64,000 nt of DNA from Gammaproteobacteria bacterium. Lineage in GTDB: Bacteria > Pseudomonadota > Gammaproteobacteria > Pseudomonadales > Azotimanducaceae. This document shows, one piece after another, positions 27,947 through 36,894 of this stretch (the first letter of the stretch is position 1; the number at the start of each line of letters is the position of its first letter). The position numbers and the translations under genes are program-made. The notes under the pieces are model-generated. The model saw only the letters and a list, made by a program, of their open reading frames with translations. It was not told the DNA's origin and did not search any database. The stretch lies in the NCBI GenBank assembly GCA_009846005.1, contig VXYL01000044.1, positions 1-64,000 on the forward strand. The letters are read 5' to 3'.

Positions 27947-29629
27947 ATGAGAATTCGTACGACTCCCCTGCTCGCCGCTGTGACGCTCGCGTCCGGCTGT
28001 GGCACCTCCAATGAAGCCCGTCCGACCGAACCGCCTACGCCCGCAGCCATCGGCGCCGAGGTCGCCGTCACCGGCGGAAGCGTGCGGGGCGTCGTCGGCG
28101 AACACGGCCTCAAGCAGTACCACGGAATTCCCTACGCCGCCCCGCCCATCGGCGAGTCGCGCTGGGCGCCGCCCGGGCCGGTCGAGCCATGGCCGGGTAT
28201 CCGTAATGCGGACTCCCCGGGGCCGGGCTGCTTCCAACAGGGCGCCCAGGGCGGCTTCTACGATGCGGCTACCGCTGTCGCGTCCATGGACGAAGACTGC
28301 CTGACGCTGAACGTATGGACGCGGGCGAGCCACGTTGACGAAGGACTGCCCGTGATGGTGTGGATTCACGGAGGCGGTTTGACGGTCGGTTCCGGTGACG
28401 CCTATCCAGGCGAACTCCTGACCTCGAAAGGCGTCGTACTGGTCACGATCAACTACCGGCTCGGACCGTTCGGCTTCCTGGCGCTACCGGAACTCACCGC
28501 ACAGAGCGAAAGCGGCGTATCCGGCAACCAGGGCTTCCGGGACCAGATCGCGTCACTCGAGTGGGTGCAGGGCAACATCGCTTCGTTCGGCGGCGATCCC
28601 AACAACGTCACCATCTTCGGCGAGTCGGCCGGATCGATGAGCGTGTCGCTGCTGCAGGCCAGTCCGCTCGCGAAGGGGTTGTTTCATCGCGTCATCGGCC
28701 AGAGCGGGAGTGCATTGGGCCCGATGGCATTCCGGGCGCGCCCTACACCCTACGCCAACGCCGCCGAAGCCATTGGCATGGAATTCGCCCGGGCGCTTGC
28801 CGGGGACGGCGGTGACACGTCGCTGCAGGCGCTCAGGGCGCTTCCGGCGGACCACATCCTGGCCACGTTCCTGTCCAACCCCGGCTTCCGCAGTGCGCTC
28901 GCCATCGTCGACGACGAGGTTCTCCCCGACGAGATCGGCGCGATCTTCACGGCGGGGGAGCAGGCCGACGTCCCGGTATTGATCGGATCCAACGCCGACG
29001 AGGGTTCGGCCCTGTTCTCCTACATCGGGCCGGCGTTCGGCGACGGCGCCGCTGGCCGGGCGGCCTACATCCAGGCGACGCTGGCCGAGGTCGCGGACGG
29101 CATCGACGAACATTATCCTGCCGGTGACGACGACGCCCAGGCAACCGAGTCCTGGCTTGCGCTCATGACCGATGCATCTTTCACCTACCCGATGCGGGCC
29201 TGGGCAAAGGGCATGGCGACGGTGCCGAGCGACGCCTACCTGTATTGGTTCACTTGGGCACCGCCGATCGCCGAGCGCGAACGCTACGGTGCCTTCCACG
29301 CTGCGGAAATCGGCTATGTGTTCGGCAACCTCGAGCTCTTCGACGCTGTCCCCGCCAGCCACGACCGCGTCTTGTCCGAGCTGATGGCGACGATGTGGAC
29401 GAACTTCGCCCGAACCGGCGTGCCCGATGGCGAGGGACTCCCGGCATGGCCCGCGTACACGAGTGAGAACGAGGCCTACATGGAATTCGGCCTTGATAGC
29501 GGCGCCAGGAGCGGCCTGAAAACGGCCAAGATGGAACTCTTCGAGCGTGCCTGGGCGCTCAGACGCGAGAGCGCGCAGCAAGCCGCCAATTCGAGCGCTG
29601 GTTCAGGTGCACAAGGGTCCGACCGGTGA
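27947..29629 (+). CDS. Type B carboxylesterase, lipoprotein
   Basis: A 560-residue carboxylesterase/cholinesterase-family enzyme. The N-terminus is a lipoprotein signal (MRIRTTPLLAAVTLASGC, lipobox LASGC), so it is probably membrane-anchored on the periplasmic side. The family hallmarks are HGIPYAAPPIGESRW, EDCLTLNVWTR, the oxyanion GGG in WIHGGGLTVGS, the nucleophile elbow FGESAGSMSV, the Glu in GSNADEGSALF and the His in AFHAAEIGYVFGN. It hydrolyses carboxylic esters of unknown identity. Start ATG 27947 is chosen for the lipobox; an ATG at 27920 is also in frame. It sits between two conserved blocks and may be an acquired gene. Confidence 0.9.
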   Translation: MRIRTTPLLAAVTLASGCGTSNEARPTEPPTPAAIGAEVAVTGGSVRGVVGEHGLKQYHGIPYAAPPIGESRWAPPGPVEPWPGIRNADSPGPGCFQQGAQGGFYDAATAVASMDEDCLTLNVWTRASHVDEGLPVMVWIHGGGLTVGSGDAYPGELLTSKGVVLVTINYRLGPFGFLALPELTAQSESGVSGNQGFRDQIASLEWVQGNIASFGGDPNNVTIFGESAGSMSVSLLQASPLAKGLFHRVIGQSGSALGPMAFRARPTPYANAAEAIGMEFARALAGDGGDTSLQALRALPADHILATFLSNPGFRSALAIVDDEVLPDEIGAIFTAGEQADVPVLIGSNADEGSALFSYIGPAFGDGAAGRAAYIQATLAEVADGIDEHYPAGDDDAQATESWLALMTDASFTYPMRAWAKGMATVPSDAYLYWFTWAPPIAERERYGAFHAAEIGYVFGNLELFDAVPASHDRVLSELMATMWTNFARTGVPDGEGLPAWPAYTSENEAYMEFGLDSGARSGLKTAKMELFERAWALRRESAQQAANSSAGSGAQGSDR

Positions 29630-29690
29630 CTTCGTGGACCGCGTGCTCCGCATAGGGAGTTCTGGTCCTTTGCGCGGACGGGACAACGCC

Positions 29691-29737
29691 GCCAGACTGC
29701 TCGAACGCGCCCGTAGGGCGCGCCCTCGCCGTCTGGC
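29691..29737. repeat. Nested hairpin between convergent genes
   Basis: Outer arms GCCAGAC (29691-29697) and GTCTGGC (29731-29737) enclose CGCGCCC-GTA-GGGCGCG (29706-29722). It lies between the esterase stop and the convergent rplS, so it could end transcription from both sides; no T-run follows. The inner arms are the same as in the hairpin at 27836-27853. Confidence 0.6.
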
Positions 29738-29797
29738 CCCAACCCCCACCGCCCAAGGTCCGTCCCCTACGGTTCGTCGGTCTGGGGCGGAGCCTCG

Positions 29798-30148
29798 CTA
29801 GACCTTCTCCCGGATCCGCGCCGCCCGGCCGCGCCGTTCGCGCAGGTAGTAGAGCTTTGCCTTGCGCACGTCGCCGCGTCGCTTGATGCGAATCGAGGCG
29901 ATCAACGGGCTATGGGTCTGGAAAGTACGCTCCACGCCGACGCCATGGGAGACTTTGCGTACCGTGAACGCCGAGTTGAGGCCGCGGTTGCGTTTGCCGA
30001 TGACCACGCCCTCGAAGGCCTGAAGCCGCTCGCGGGATCCTTCGCGCACGCGTACCTGCACCACGACCGTGTCCCCGGCCGCGAAGTCCGGGATATCCGC
30101 CTTCAACTGTGCCGATTCCAATTCCTCGATGATCCTGTTGCGGTGCAT
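29798..30148 (-). CDS. rplS: 50S ribosomal protein L19
   Basis: A 116-residue ribosomal protein at the 30S-50S interface. [40 protein letters not shown] and the C-terminal [18 protein letters not shown] are canonical. It is last in the rpsP-rimM-trmD-rplS operon, 27 bp after trmD. Length matches E. coli L19 (115). Confidence 0.98.
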   Translation of the reverse strand: MHRNRIIEELESAQLKADIPDFAAGDTVVVQVRVREGSRERLQAFEGVVIGKRNRGLNSAFTVRKVSHGVGVERTFQTHSPLIASIRIKRRGDVRKAKLYYLRERRGRAARIREKV

Positions 30149-30175
30149 GGTGTTCTCTCCTCTTTACGTGCGGGC

Positions 30176-30946
30176 CTATTGCAGCGTTTCAATGTCGTGT
30201 TCGCGGTTGTCGCCGATGTAGCTTCGGAGCAGGCCTCGGTCGACGGCGCTCAACTCCCGATCCAGCAACGCACCCGGTCGGCGCTCCCAGGTTCTGCCGA
30301 GCGCTTCGCGTCGTCGCCAGGCAGCCACTGCGGCATGGTCGCCAGACAGCAGCACCGCCGGAGCGCGGTTCTCACCGTCGATTTCAGGACGCGTATAGTG
30401 GGGATGGTCGAGCAATCCGTCCACATGCGATTCGGCAATGGCGGAGTCTGGATTGCCCAGGACGCCGGGTATGAGACGGGCCACGGCGTCGAGAACCACG
30501 AAAGCTGCCAATTCCCCGCCCGAGATGACGTAGTCGCCGATGGAAAGCTCGAGGTCAACCTCGCTGGCGCTAAACCGCTCATCGACACCCTCGTAGCGCC
30601 CGGCCACGAGGATTAGACCCGGCAACCGGGCCAAGTCGCCCGCCAAGCCCTGATCGAAGCGCTTCCCCTGGGGGGTCAGCAGGACCACGGGGGCGCCTTC
30701 CGGGGCGGCGATTTGCGCTTCCCGCACCGCCCGCCGCAGTGGTTCGACCATCATTACCATTCCCGGACCGCCCCCGAACGGCCGGTCGTCCACGGTGCTA
30801 CGCGAATCCGTCGCGTGGTCGCGGGGATTGAAGTGGGTGACCAGAAGACGCTCTTCGCGGACGGCACGGCCGATCACGCCCACATCGAAAAACGCCTCCG
30901 CCATTTCCGGGAACAGTCCGACAAGCGCTGCGCGGTAGGCATGCAT
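30176..30946 (-). CDS. trmD: tRNA (guanine-N1-)-methyltransferase TrmD
   Basis: Methylates G37 of tRNAs from S-adenosylmethionine to prevent frameshifting. SPOUT-knot family, 256 residues (E. coli 255): VDDRPFGGGPGMVMMVEPL, LVAGRYEGVDERF and SIGDYVISGGELAAFV in the knot, then a helical C-terminal domain with HYTRPEIDG. The ATG at 30946 is two bases after the rimM stop. An earlier in-frame start lies within rimM. Confidence 0.97.
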   Translation of the reverse strand: MHAYRAALVGLFPEMAEAFFDVGVIGRAVREERLLVTHFNPRDHATDSRSTVDDRPFGGGPGMVMMVEPLRRAVREAQIAAPEGAPVVLLTPQGKRFDQGLAGDLARLPGLILVAGRYEGVDERFSASEVDLELSIGDYVISGGELAAFVVLDAVARLIPGVLGNPDSAIAESHVDGLLDHPHYTRPEIDGENRAPAVLLSGDHAAVAAWRRREALGRTWERRPGALLDRELSAVDRGLLRSYIGDNREHDIETLQ

Positions 30947-30948
30947 GA

Positions 30949-31488
30949 CTACCGCCAATCCGCTTCCCAATCGACGACGACGCGTCCGGACTCCGGCATG
31001 ACCGCGACCACCCACTCACGCACAAACGGAATCAAGCGTTCGCCGTCGTCATCGGCGACGACTAGCACGTCGTGAGCGGGCGTGGCGAACAATCGCTGTA
31101 CCTGCCCAAGACGAATCCCGGCCTTGTTCGCAACCTCGGCCCCGATCAGGTCGCGCCAGTAGTATTCGCCTTGCCCGGGCGCGGGCAACACGCTGGCGGC
31201 GACACCGATGCCGCAGCCCCGAAGCTCGACCGCCGCTTCGCGGTCCCGAACGCCGGCAAAGCGCGCGATCACACCGCCGCCATGGCGCTGGGCTTCTACT
31301 TCGATCCGCTCCCAGACGGCTTCGTCCGTTGCATTGCGACGAAGTTGCCACGGCGCGTAACCCAGCAGGTTTTCCGGGGGGTTCGTGTAGGAGGCGACGT
31401 GTGCCCATCCCCTGACACCGAACGGGGCACCGACCAGCCCTACCAGTACGACATCCGAATTGGCGGTGGCTGCGGGTCTGCCCGGCAT
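30949..31488 (-). CDS. rimM: Ribosome maturation factor RimM
   Basis: Assists 30S head assembly and binds S19. The N-terminal RimM domain (VLVGLVGAPFGVRGWAHV) and C-terminal PRC-barrel (YYWRDLIGAEV, DVLVVADDDGERLIPFV) are clear. The ATG at 31488, with AGGA seven bases upstream, gives 179 residues (E. coli 182); another ATG lies six codons earlier at 31506. It follows rpsP by 77 bp. Confidence 0.95.
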   Translation of the reverse strand: MPGRPAATANSDVVLVGLVGAPFGVRGWAHVASYTNPPENLLGYAPWQLRRNATDEAVWERIEVEAQRHGGGVIARFAGVRDREAAVELRGCGIGVAASVLPAPGQGEYYWRDLIGAEVANKAGIRLGQVQRLFATPAHDVLVVADDDGERLIPFVREWVVAVMPESGRVVVDWEADWR

Positions 31489-31565
31489 TGACGTTTCCTG
31501 GGACATGTCGAATACACGTTCGCGTTGCGTGTCGGCTAGGGCACCGACATCAATCGGAATGCGAC

Positions 31566-31907
31566 CTAGGCCGGCTCGGCAGACGTCTCGTCGTTGACAG
31601 GTGTCGCGTCGTCCGCGGCGGGTTCGGCGTCGTCCGACGCGGCCGCGAGCGCTTGCTGCGCCACGGTCTTGCGCCATCGGCCAACAAGCTGGCGAACGCG
31701 GTCCGTGGGCTGCGCGCCGGCGGACAGCCAGTAGTCGAGGCGCTCCAAATCGATCCGAAGCGCTTCTTCCTGGCCCCTTGCGACGGGGTTGTAGAATCCC
31801 ACACGCTCGATGAAGCGACCGTCACGTTTGGCGGATCGTTCCGCTACCGTGACGTGATAGAAGGGCTTCTTCTTGCCCCCGTGGCGCGCCAGCCGAATCG
31901 TGACCAC
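31566..31907 (-). CDS. rpsP: 30S ribosomal protein S16
   Basis: Ribosomal protein S16, 113 residues with [19 protein letters not shown] at the N-terminus and [13 protein letters not shown]. The start is GTG 31907, eight bases after GAGG, which gives the normal N-terminus; the frame runs seven codons further upstream. The C-terminus has an Ala/Asp-rich tail of about 30 residues that E. coli S16 (82 residues) lacks; such extensions occur in other proteobacteria. First gene of the rpsP-rimM-trmD-rplS operon, 130 bp after ffh. Confidence 0.97.
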   Translation of the reverse strand: MVTIRLARHGGKKKPFYHVTVAERSAKRDGRFIERVGFYNPVARGQEEALRIDLERLDYWLSAGAQPTDRVRQLVGRWRKTVAQQALAAASDDAEPAADDATPVNDETSAEPA

Positions 31908-32037
31908 GCTTGGCACCTCAAGAATCAAAGGCGCGCGATTCTATCAGGCACGTGGCTCGAAGGCGATTGCACCTCCTGACTGACTGGCCGGACGGGCAAT
32001 CTGGCGTTTGCGCCACCGAAAAACATGCCTGCGTCCC

Positions 32038-33438
32038 CTAGCGTCGGCGCCGCCGAGCCACAGCGGGCCGCCCCCGGGTTGCGCCCCGGGAGGCATTCTC
32101 GGCGGCGGCCAGACCCCGCATCATGCGGTCCATGCCGCCTTTGCGGGTGACCTTGCGCATGACTTTCTGCATCTGCTTGTGCTGTTTCAGGAGCTGGTTC
32201 ACATCCTGGATGCGGGTGCCGCTGCCGTTGGCGATGCGGCGTTTGCGCGAACCGTTGATGATGTCGGGGAAGTGCCGTTCCTGGGGCGTCATGGAGTCGA
32301 TGATGACTTCCATCCGGCGATACAGGGCACCGTCCAACTGCGCCTGGGCACGGGGCGGTAGCTGACCCATGCCGGGAAGACGGTCCACGAGGCTCTCCAT
32401 GCCGCCCACCTCGCCCATCTGCTGAAGCTGGTCCCGGAAGTCGGTGAGATCGAATTTCCGGCCCTTCTGGATCTTGCGCGCGAGACGGGTCGCCTTCTTC
32501 TTGTCGACCTTGCGTTCCGCCTCCTCGATCAGGCCGAGAACGTCGCCCATGCCGAGAATGCGCGATGCAATCCGGTCCGGGTGGAAGGCTTCGAGGGCGT
32601 CGGTCTTCTCGCCAACCGCAAGGAACTTGATCGGCTTGCCGGTCACCGCGCGCACCGACAGCGCCGCGCCGCCACGGGCGTCGCCATCGGCCTTGGCGAG
32701 AATCACGCCGGTCAGCGGCAGGGTTTCGTGGAACGCCTTGGCCGTCACGGCGGCATCCTGGCCGGTCATCGAGTCGACCACGAACAGCGTCTCCACCGGA
32801 TCGAGCGCCCGGTGAATCGCCGCGATCTCCGCCATCATCTCCTCGTCGATGGCGAGCCGTCCCGCGGTGTCGACGATGAGCACATCGTCGAAACCCTTCC
32901 TGGCCTCCGCGAGCGAGCGCTTCGCGATCGCAACAGGTCTTTGGTCGGTTCGGCTCGGCAGGAAACGGGCGCCGGCGTCCGCGGCCAGCGTCTCGAGTTG
33001 CTCGATGGCGGCCGGGCGGTAGACATCGGCGCTCACAACCGCGACGCGTTTGCGCTCCCGCTCCTTCAGGTAGCGCGCGAGCTTGGCCACCGTGGCGGTC
33101 TTGCCGGCGCCCTGCAGACCCGCCACGAGAATCACGGCCGGGGGCGTTGTCGAGAGGTCGAGGGCGTCGTTGGCCTCGCCCATCAAGCGGATCAGCTCGT
33201 CCTGGACGATCTTGATGAACGCCTGGCCGGCATCCAGCGACGCCGACACCTCGCTGCCGATCGCGCGGTTTTGCAGATCGGCGGTAAACGACCGCACGAC
33301 TGAGAGCGCGACATCGGCTTCGAGCAGGGCGAGGCGCACCTGGCGCACGGAGTCGCGTATATTGTCCTCGGTCAGCCGCCCGCGTCCGGCGACGGAACTC
33401 AGGGTCTTGGTCAGGCGATCGCTCAAGCTGTCGAACAC
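32038..33438 (-). CDS. ffh: Signal recognition particle protein Ffh
   Basis: SRP54 GTPase that binds signal sequences and 4.5S RNA. The N domain (VRQVRLALLEADVALSVV) is followed by the G domain with P-loop GLQGAGKTATVAKLA, DTAGR, and AKADGDARGGAALSV (usually TKxDGDARGG; here Ala replaces Thr), then the Met-rich M domain (QQMGEVGGMESL, KQMQKVMRKVTRKGGMDRMM). It has 466 residues against 453 in E. coli. The start is GTG 33438. The ffh-rpsP order is standard. Confidence 0.97.
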   Translation of the reverse strand: MFDSLSDRLTKTLSSVAGRGRLTEDNIRDSVRQVRLALLEADVALSVVRSFTADLQNRAIGSEVSASLDAGQAFIKIVQDELIRLMGEANDALDLSTTPPAVILVAGLQGAGKTATVAKLARYLKERERKRVAVVSADVYRPAAIEQLETLAADAGARFLPSRTDQRPVAIAKRSLAEARKGFDDVLIVDTAGRLAIDEEMMAEIAAIHRALDPVETLFVVDSMTGQDAAVTAKAFHETLPLTGVILAKADGDARGGAALSVRAVTGKPIKFLAVGEKTDALEAFHPDRIASRILGMGDVLGLIEEAERKVDKKKATRLARKIQKGRKFDLTDFRDQLQQMGEVGGMESLVDRLPGMGQLPPRAQAQLDGALYRRMEVIIDSMTPQERHFPDIINGSRKRRIANGSGTRIQDVNQLLKQHKQMQKVMRKVTRKGGMDRMMRGLAAAENASRGATRGRPAVARRRRR

Positions 33439-33530
33439 GGCTTACTCAAGCTGCGGGGGAGATGCCGAGATTGTCGCGCACACCCGGGCGTTGTGCTAGA
33501 AGCTACGCCTACCGAAGATTTCGAGGGAAC

Positions 33531-34778
33531 ATGACTGTGGATACCGCGAACAGGTGCCGCCGCTCGGCCCGGGGGACTGCCTCAATCGGATTACTGACGT
33601 TCCTCGTGGCAGGATTCGCCACATCCGGATGGGCGCAGGACGATCACGTCGACGACCACTCCGATGATGGCGAGTACCACGTGCCTCTGTTCCCGTCTGC
33701 TGGACACGAACACCGACAGGGCTTCGTACGCATCATCAACCACGATGACCATCACGGCGAGGCACATATCCGAGCCGTCGACGACACCGGGCACGAGGCC
33801 GACGAGGTGACGTTGACGATCGAGGAAAACGCCACCGTGCACTTCAATTCGGACGACCTAGAAGACGGCGGCACGGCCGCCGAGGAGAAGGGGCTCGCCG
33901 GCCGCACCGGTCCCCCCATGGGGGGCGACTGGCGGCTCGTCATCACGAGTAGCCTGGACATCGAGGTGCTCGCCTACATCCGACACGTGGACGGCTTCCT
34001 GACCTCGATGACCGACACCACGCCGTATTCCGGCCGACGCTACCGCGTGGCGGTGTTCAATCCGGGCAGCAACCCGAACCAGGTCAGCCACCTGCGGCTG
34101 ATCAACCCCGGCCATGAACAAGCGGTAGTGGAGATCGTGGGGGTCGACGACGCGGGAACGTCGCCGGGTGATACCGTCGAAGTGACCGTCGACGAGGGCG
34201 AGGCCGTGACCCTGTCGGCAGCCGATCTCGAAGACGGCAGCGCAGACTTCGACGGCGCCCTCGGCAATGGCACAGGCAAGTGGCAACTGCATGTCACCTC
34301 GTCCGAGCCGATCATGGTCATGAGCCTTATGGAGAGTACCCAGACCAATCAGCTGACCAATCTATCGACCGCGCCGATGACCGAGTTCGAAACTGCCCGC
34401 GAGGTCTTCGACGCGGACATTTCGCAACCCATCGTTCAATCCAGGTGCATCAACTGCCACATTGAAGGTGGAGCGTCGGGCCACACGCCTTTGGTGTTCG
34501 TGAACTCGGAGACCGACCACCACGAGGAGCATAATTTCGGGGAGTTCAAGGACTACCTAGCCGACTCCGATCACGGCGACCACGACCACGACCACGAAGA
34601 CGAACCTGCCGCGGTGATCCTCGACAAGATCCAGGGCAATCGGTCGCACGGGGGCGGCGAGCAGGTGCCAGCCGATTCCGAGGACTTCGGTAGCATGGAA
34701 CGGTTCCTGGCGATTCTCGAGGACGAGGTCGCCGGGGAGGGCCACGACGACGATAGCGGCGACCACGGCGACGGTTGA
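33531..34778 (+). CDS. Secreted single-heme cytochrome-like protein with duplicated domain and His/Asp-rich segments
   Basis: A 415-residue exported protein that I do not recognise as a named family. Signal peptide at about 18-36 (GLLTFLVAGFATSGWAQ). Residues about 52-160 and 171-280 look like two copies of one beta-rich domain: both have F-x-R/L-I-I/L-N early, a V-D-D-x-G core, an L-E-D-G turn and a W-x-L-x-I/V-T-S-S strand. One c-type heme motif, CINCH (306-310), follows. Short acidic-His runs occur after the signal (about 38-50), around 330-360 (HGDHDHDHED) and at the C-terminus; these could bind metal ions. Periplasmic electron transfer or metal handling is possible. Divergent from ffh; start ATG 33531 with GAGGGAAC directly upstream. 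Confidence 0.75.
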   Translation: MTVDTANRCRRSARGTASIGLLTFLVAGFATSGWAQDDHVDDHSDDGEYHVPLFPSAGHEHRQGFVRIINHDDHHGEAHIRAVDDTGHEADEVTLTIEENATVHFNSDDLEDGGTAAEEKGLAGRTGPPMGGDWRLVITSSLDIEVLAYIRHVDGFLTSMTDTTPYSGRRYRVAVFNPGSNPNQVSHLRLINPGHEQAVVEIVGVDDAGTSPGDTVEVTVDEGEAVTLSAADLEDGSADFDGALGNGTGKWQLHVTSSEPIMVMSLMESTQTNQLTNLSTAPMTEFETAREVFDADISQPIVQSRCINCHIEGGASGHTPLVFVNSETDHHEEHNFGEFKDYLADSDHGDHDHDHEDEPAAVILDKIQGNRSHGGGEQVPADSEDFGSMERFLAILEDEVAGEGHDDDSGDHGDG

Positions 34779-34797
34779 CGCCGATCGCGCGACGGGA

Positions 34798-35442
34798 CTA
34801 AGCGACGAAGGTGATATACGGCAGCAACGATCCGGCGAAGGTCATCAACGCCGTAAACACCGGCACGCCGAGTAGCCCTGCGACGATCAGGGCGAGCAGC
34901 GCGAAGACGCCGTAGCGCGCGTTGTAGTCGATGTAGAGACGCCTGAGCCGATCCGGTAGGAAGTACGGCAGGATGTAATGGCCGTCTAGGGGACCCAGCG
35001 GGATCATGTTGAAGATCATCAACAACAGGTTCACCTGCACCAGCAGGCTGAAGAACGTCACCACGTTCGCACCGTAGAAGAACTCCACGCCCGCGCCCCG
35101 CATCGACAGAAAGAAATTCCAAGCGACGGCCGCAAGGATCAGGTTCATTGCCGGACCCGCTGCCGCCACCCACAAGTCCGCGCTTCGGGATCGGAAGTTC
35201 CGGGGATCCGTGGGTACCGGCTTGGCGTAGCCGAAGCCCACCAGCACGACCATCAGCAGACCCATCGGATCGATGTGCGCCACCGGGTTGAGCGTCAGAC
35301 GTCCGGCCCGTTCGGCGGTATTGTCGCCAGAGAGCTTCGCCACGTAGGCGTGGCCGAACTCGTGGCATGACAACGACAGCACCAACGCTGACAGGAGCAG
35401 CGCGAAGAGCACGATCTGCCCTTCGAAGACCAGTGCGATCAT
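34798..35442 (-). CDS. Site-2 protease family (M50) membrane metalloprotease
   Basis: A 214-residue protein with about six membrane segments. The zinc motif HEFGH is at 27-31 in the second half of the first hydrophobic stretch, and the third ligand is in NMIPLGPLDGH (about 145-155). The short form, without PDZ or CBS domains, resembles the YwhC/Rv1417-like S2P subgroup. The substrate is unknown. Last of five minus-strand genes, 52 bp after the sulfatase-like gene. A rhomboid protease gene lies two genes upstream, so two intramembrane proteases share one transcription unit. Confidence 0.9.
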   Translation of the reverse strand: MIALVFEGQIVLFALLLSALVLSLSCHEFGHAYVAKLSGDNTAERAGRLTLNPVAHIDPMGLLMVVLVGFGYAKPVPTDPRNFRSRSADLWVAAAGPAMNLILAAVAWNFFLSMRGAGVEFFYGANVVTFFSLLVQVNLLLMIFNMIPLGPLDGHYILPYFLPDRLRRLYIDYNARYGVFALLALIVAGLLGVPVFTALMTFAGSLLPYITFVA

Positions 35443-35494
35443 TGCGACTCGGTAGCGCTCGGACTTGTCGGGAACGTTGGAGGGAGCGTACCCA

Positions 35495-36892
35495 CTAACG
35501 TTTCCCGTTCAGTGAGTGGATCAACGCGTCGTCCGCGCCGTGCTCGCCAAGGTGCGCCGCCAAGGCACTACGCAAGTCCTGAACCACATCCGCATGGGTG
35601 CCGGCCACGTCGTCCTCGGCGAAGGGATCGGCGACGATGTCGTACAACTCCGGCGCGCCGGACGCCCCGACCGGCGCGAGCCCCCAACGGCCATCGGTCA
35701 CCCACGGCGTCACGCACTTCTCCGGAAGTCGACCGTCGTCGCCGGGGCGCACATACGTCCCCGTGACCGCGAGGTCGCGATGATCCGGCCGACTCGCGAG
35801 CAACGCCGTCGCGAAGCTCCGACCTTCGAAGGCTTCCGGCGGTTCGAGGCCGACTCCGGCCAGCTCGCTCAACGTCGGTTGTATGTCGACGGGCTGCGCC
35901 AGCATGGCGAGGCTTCTGCCGCGCGGAATGTCGGCGCCGGCAATCAGGAACGGCACGTGGCCGACCTCCGGGTAGATCGGCCAGTAGCGCTCGTCGTGGT
36001 CGCAGATGTTGCTCTTGCCTGTGCGGTTGTGTTCGCCGAGGCTAGTGCCGTGGTCGCTGGTGACGACGACGATGCTGTCGTCCCACAGCGCCAGGTCGTC
36101 GATCTTCTGCAGGATCCTGCCCAAGTGCCGGTCTACGAGTTCGGTCTCGGCGGCGTAGTGCGCCCACAGGTTGTTGAGTTCGTCCTGCGAGTAGTCCGTG
36201 GCCGGGCCGTAGTTGCAATGCAGCATCGGTTCGCCGTCGTAGTCGGGATCGTATTTCCGCACGAGATACTCGGGCGGATCCCAGGGTTCGTGGGGATCGA
36301 AAAAGTCCACCCACAGGAAGAACGGCGCGGCGAGATGGTTCTCCTCCAGCCACTGAACGGCCGTGGCCGAGGTCTTCGCGCAGAACATCTCGTCTTCGCG
36401 GCTCGCGTAGCGGTTGATCCATCGGTGCATGTCGGCCAGCGTTCTGCCCTGGAAACTGGGCGTGGCGCGGGTCTTGGCCGCAGGCATCACCTCGGTGATG
36501 TCGTCGTTCAGGTGCAGCAGGTGGCGGTCCCCCTCCTGACCCCGATGCTGGTAGGCGGCCTGGAAGCCCTGGTTGAACCGGGCATTGAACAGATGCGGGC
36601 AGTCGCACAGCAGCTGCGTGGCGTAGCCTGCGCGCGCGAGACCTCGGGCGATGTGGTTGCGCCCCGAGAGGTCGATGGGCTGCCAAGGGTAGTGCGGCCA
36701 GCCAAGCCGCCCGGTTGCCACGTCGGTGCGGTGCGGGATGGTCGGGAAGCTGCCGGTGTAGAAACCTTCGATCTCGGTGGCGCGTTGTGCCGCGAATGCA
36801 TCCAGTTCCGGCGTCCTCACCGGCCGCGTGGCACGGTCGCCTAGATTGTCGTAGCGGAAGGTGTCGGTGATTAGCAGAATGATGTTCTTCAC
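35495..36892 (-). CDS. Sulfatase-superfamily hydrolase with Thr at the nucleophile position
   Basis: Alkaline-phosphatase-superfamily protein of 465 residues. The metal site has D10 (LLITDTFRYD, where the usual second Asp is Thr) and VVTSDHGTSLGEHN. In sulfatases the catalytic formylglycine is made from the Cys or Ser of (C/S)xPxR...TGR; here that segment reads TIPHRTDVATGR with Thr51 at the Cys position, so formylglycine cannot form. Thr is the nucleophile in some phosphodiesterase branches of this superfamily, so a phospho-ester substrate is possible. No signal peptide is seen, so it is probably cytoplasmic. Start GTG 36892, two bases after the rhomboid gene. Confidence 0.85.
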   Translation of the reverse strand: MKNIILLITDTFRYDNLGDRATRPVRTPELDAFAAQRATEIEGFYTGSFPTIPHRTDVATGRLGWPHYPWQPIDLSGRNHIARGLARAGYATQLLCDCPHLFNARFNQGFQAAYQHRGQEGDRHLLHLNDDITEVMPAAKTRATPSFQGRTLADMHRWINRYASREDEMFCAKTSATAVQWLEENHLAAPFFLWVDFFDPHEPWDPPEYLVRKYDPDYDGEPMLHCNYGPATDYSQDELNNLWAHYAAETELVDRHLGRILQKIDDLALWDDSIVVVTSDHGTSLGEHNRTGKSNICDHDERYWPIYPEVGHVPFLIAGADIPRGRSLAMLAQPVDIQPTLSELAGVGLEPPEAFEGRSFATALLASRPDHRDLAVTGTYVRPGDDGRLPEKCVTPWVTDGRWGLAPVGASGAPELYDIVADPFAEDDVAGTHADVVQDLRSALAAHLGEHGADDALIHSLNGKR

Positions 36893-36894
36893 GG

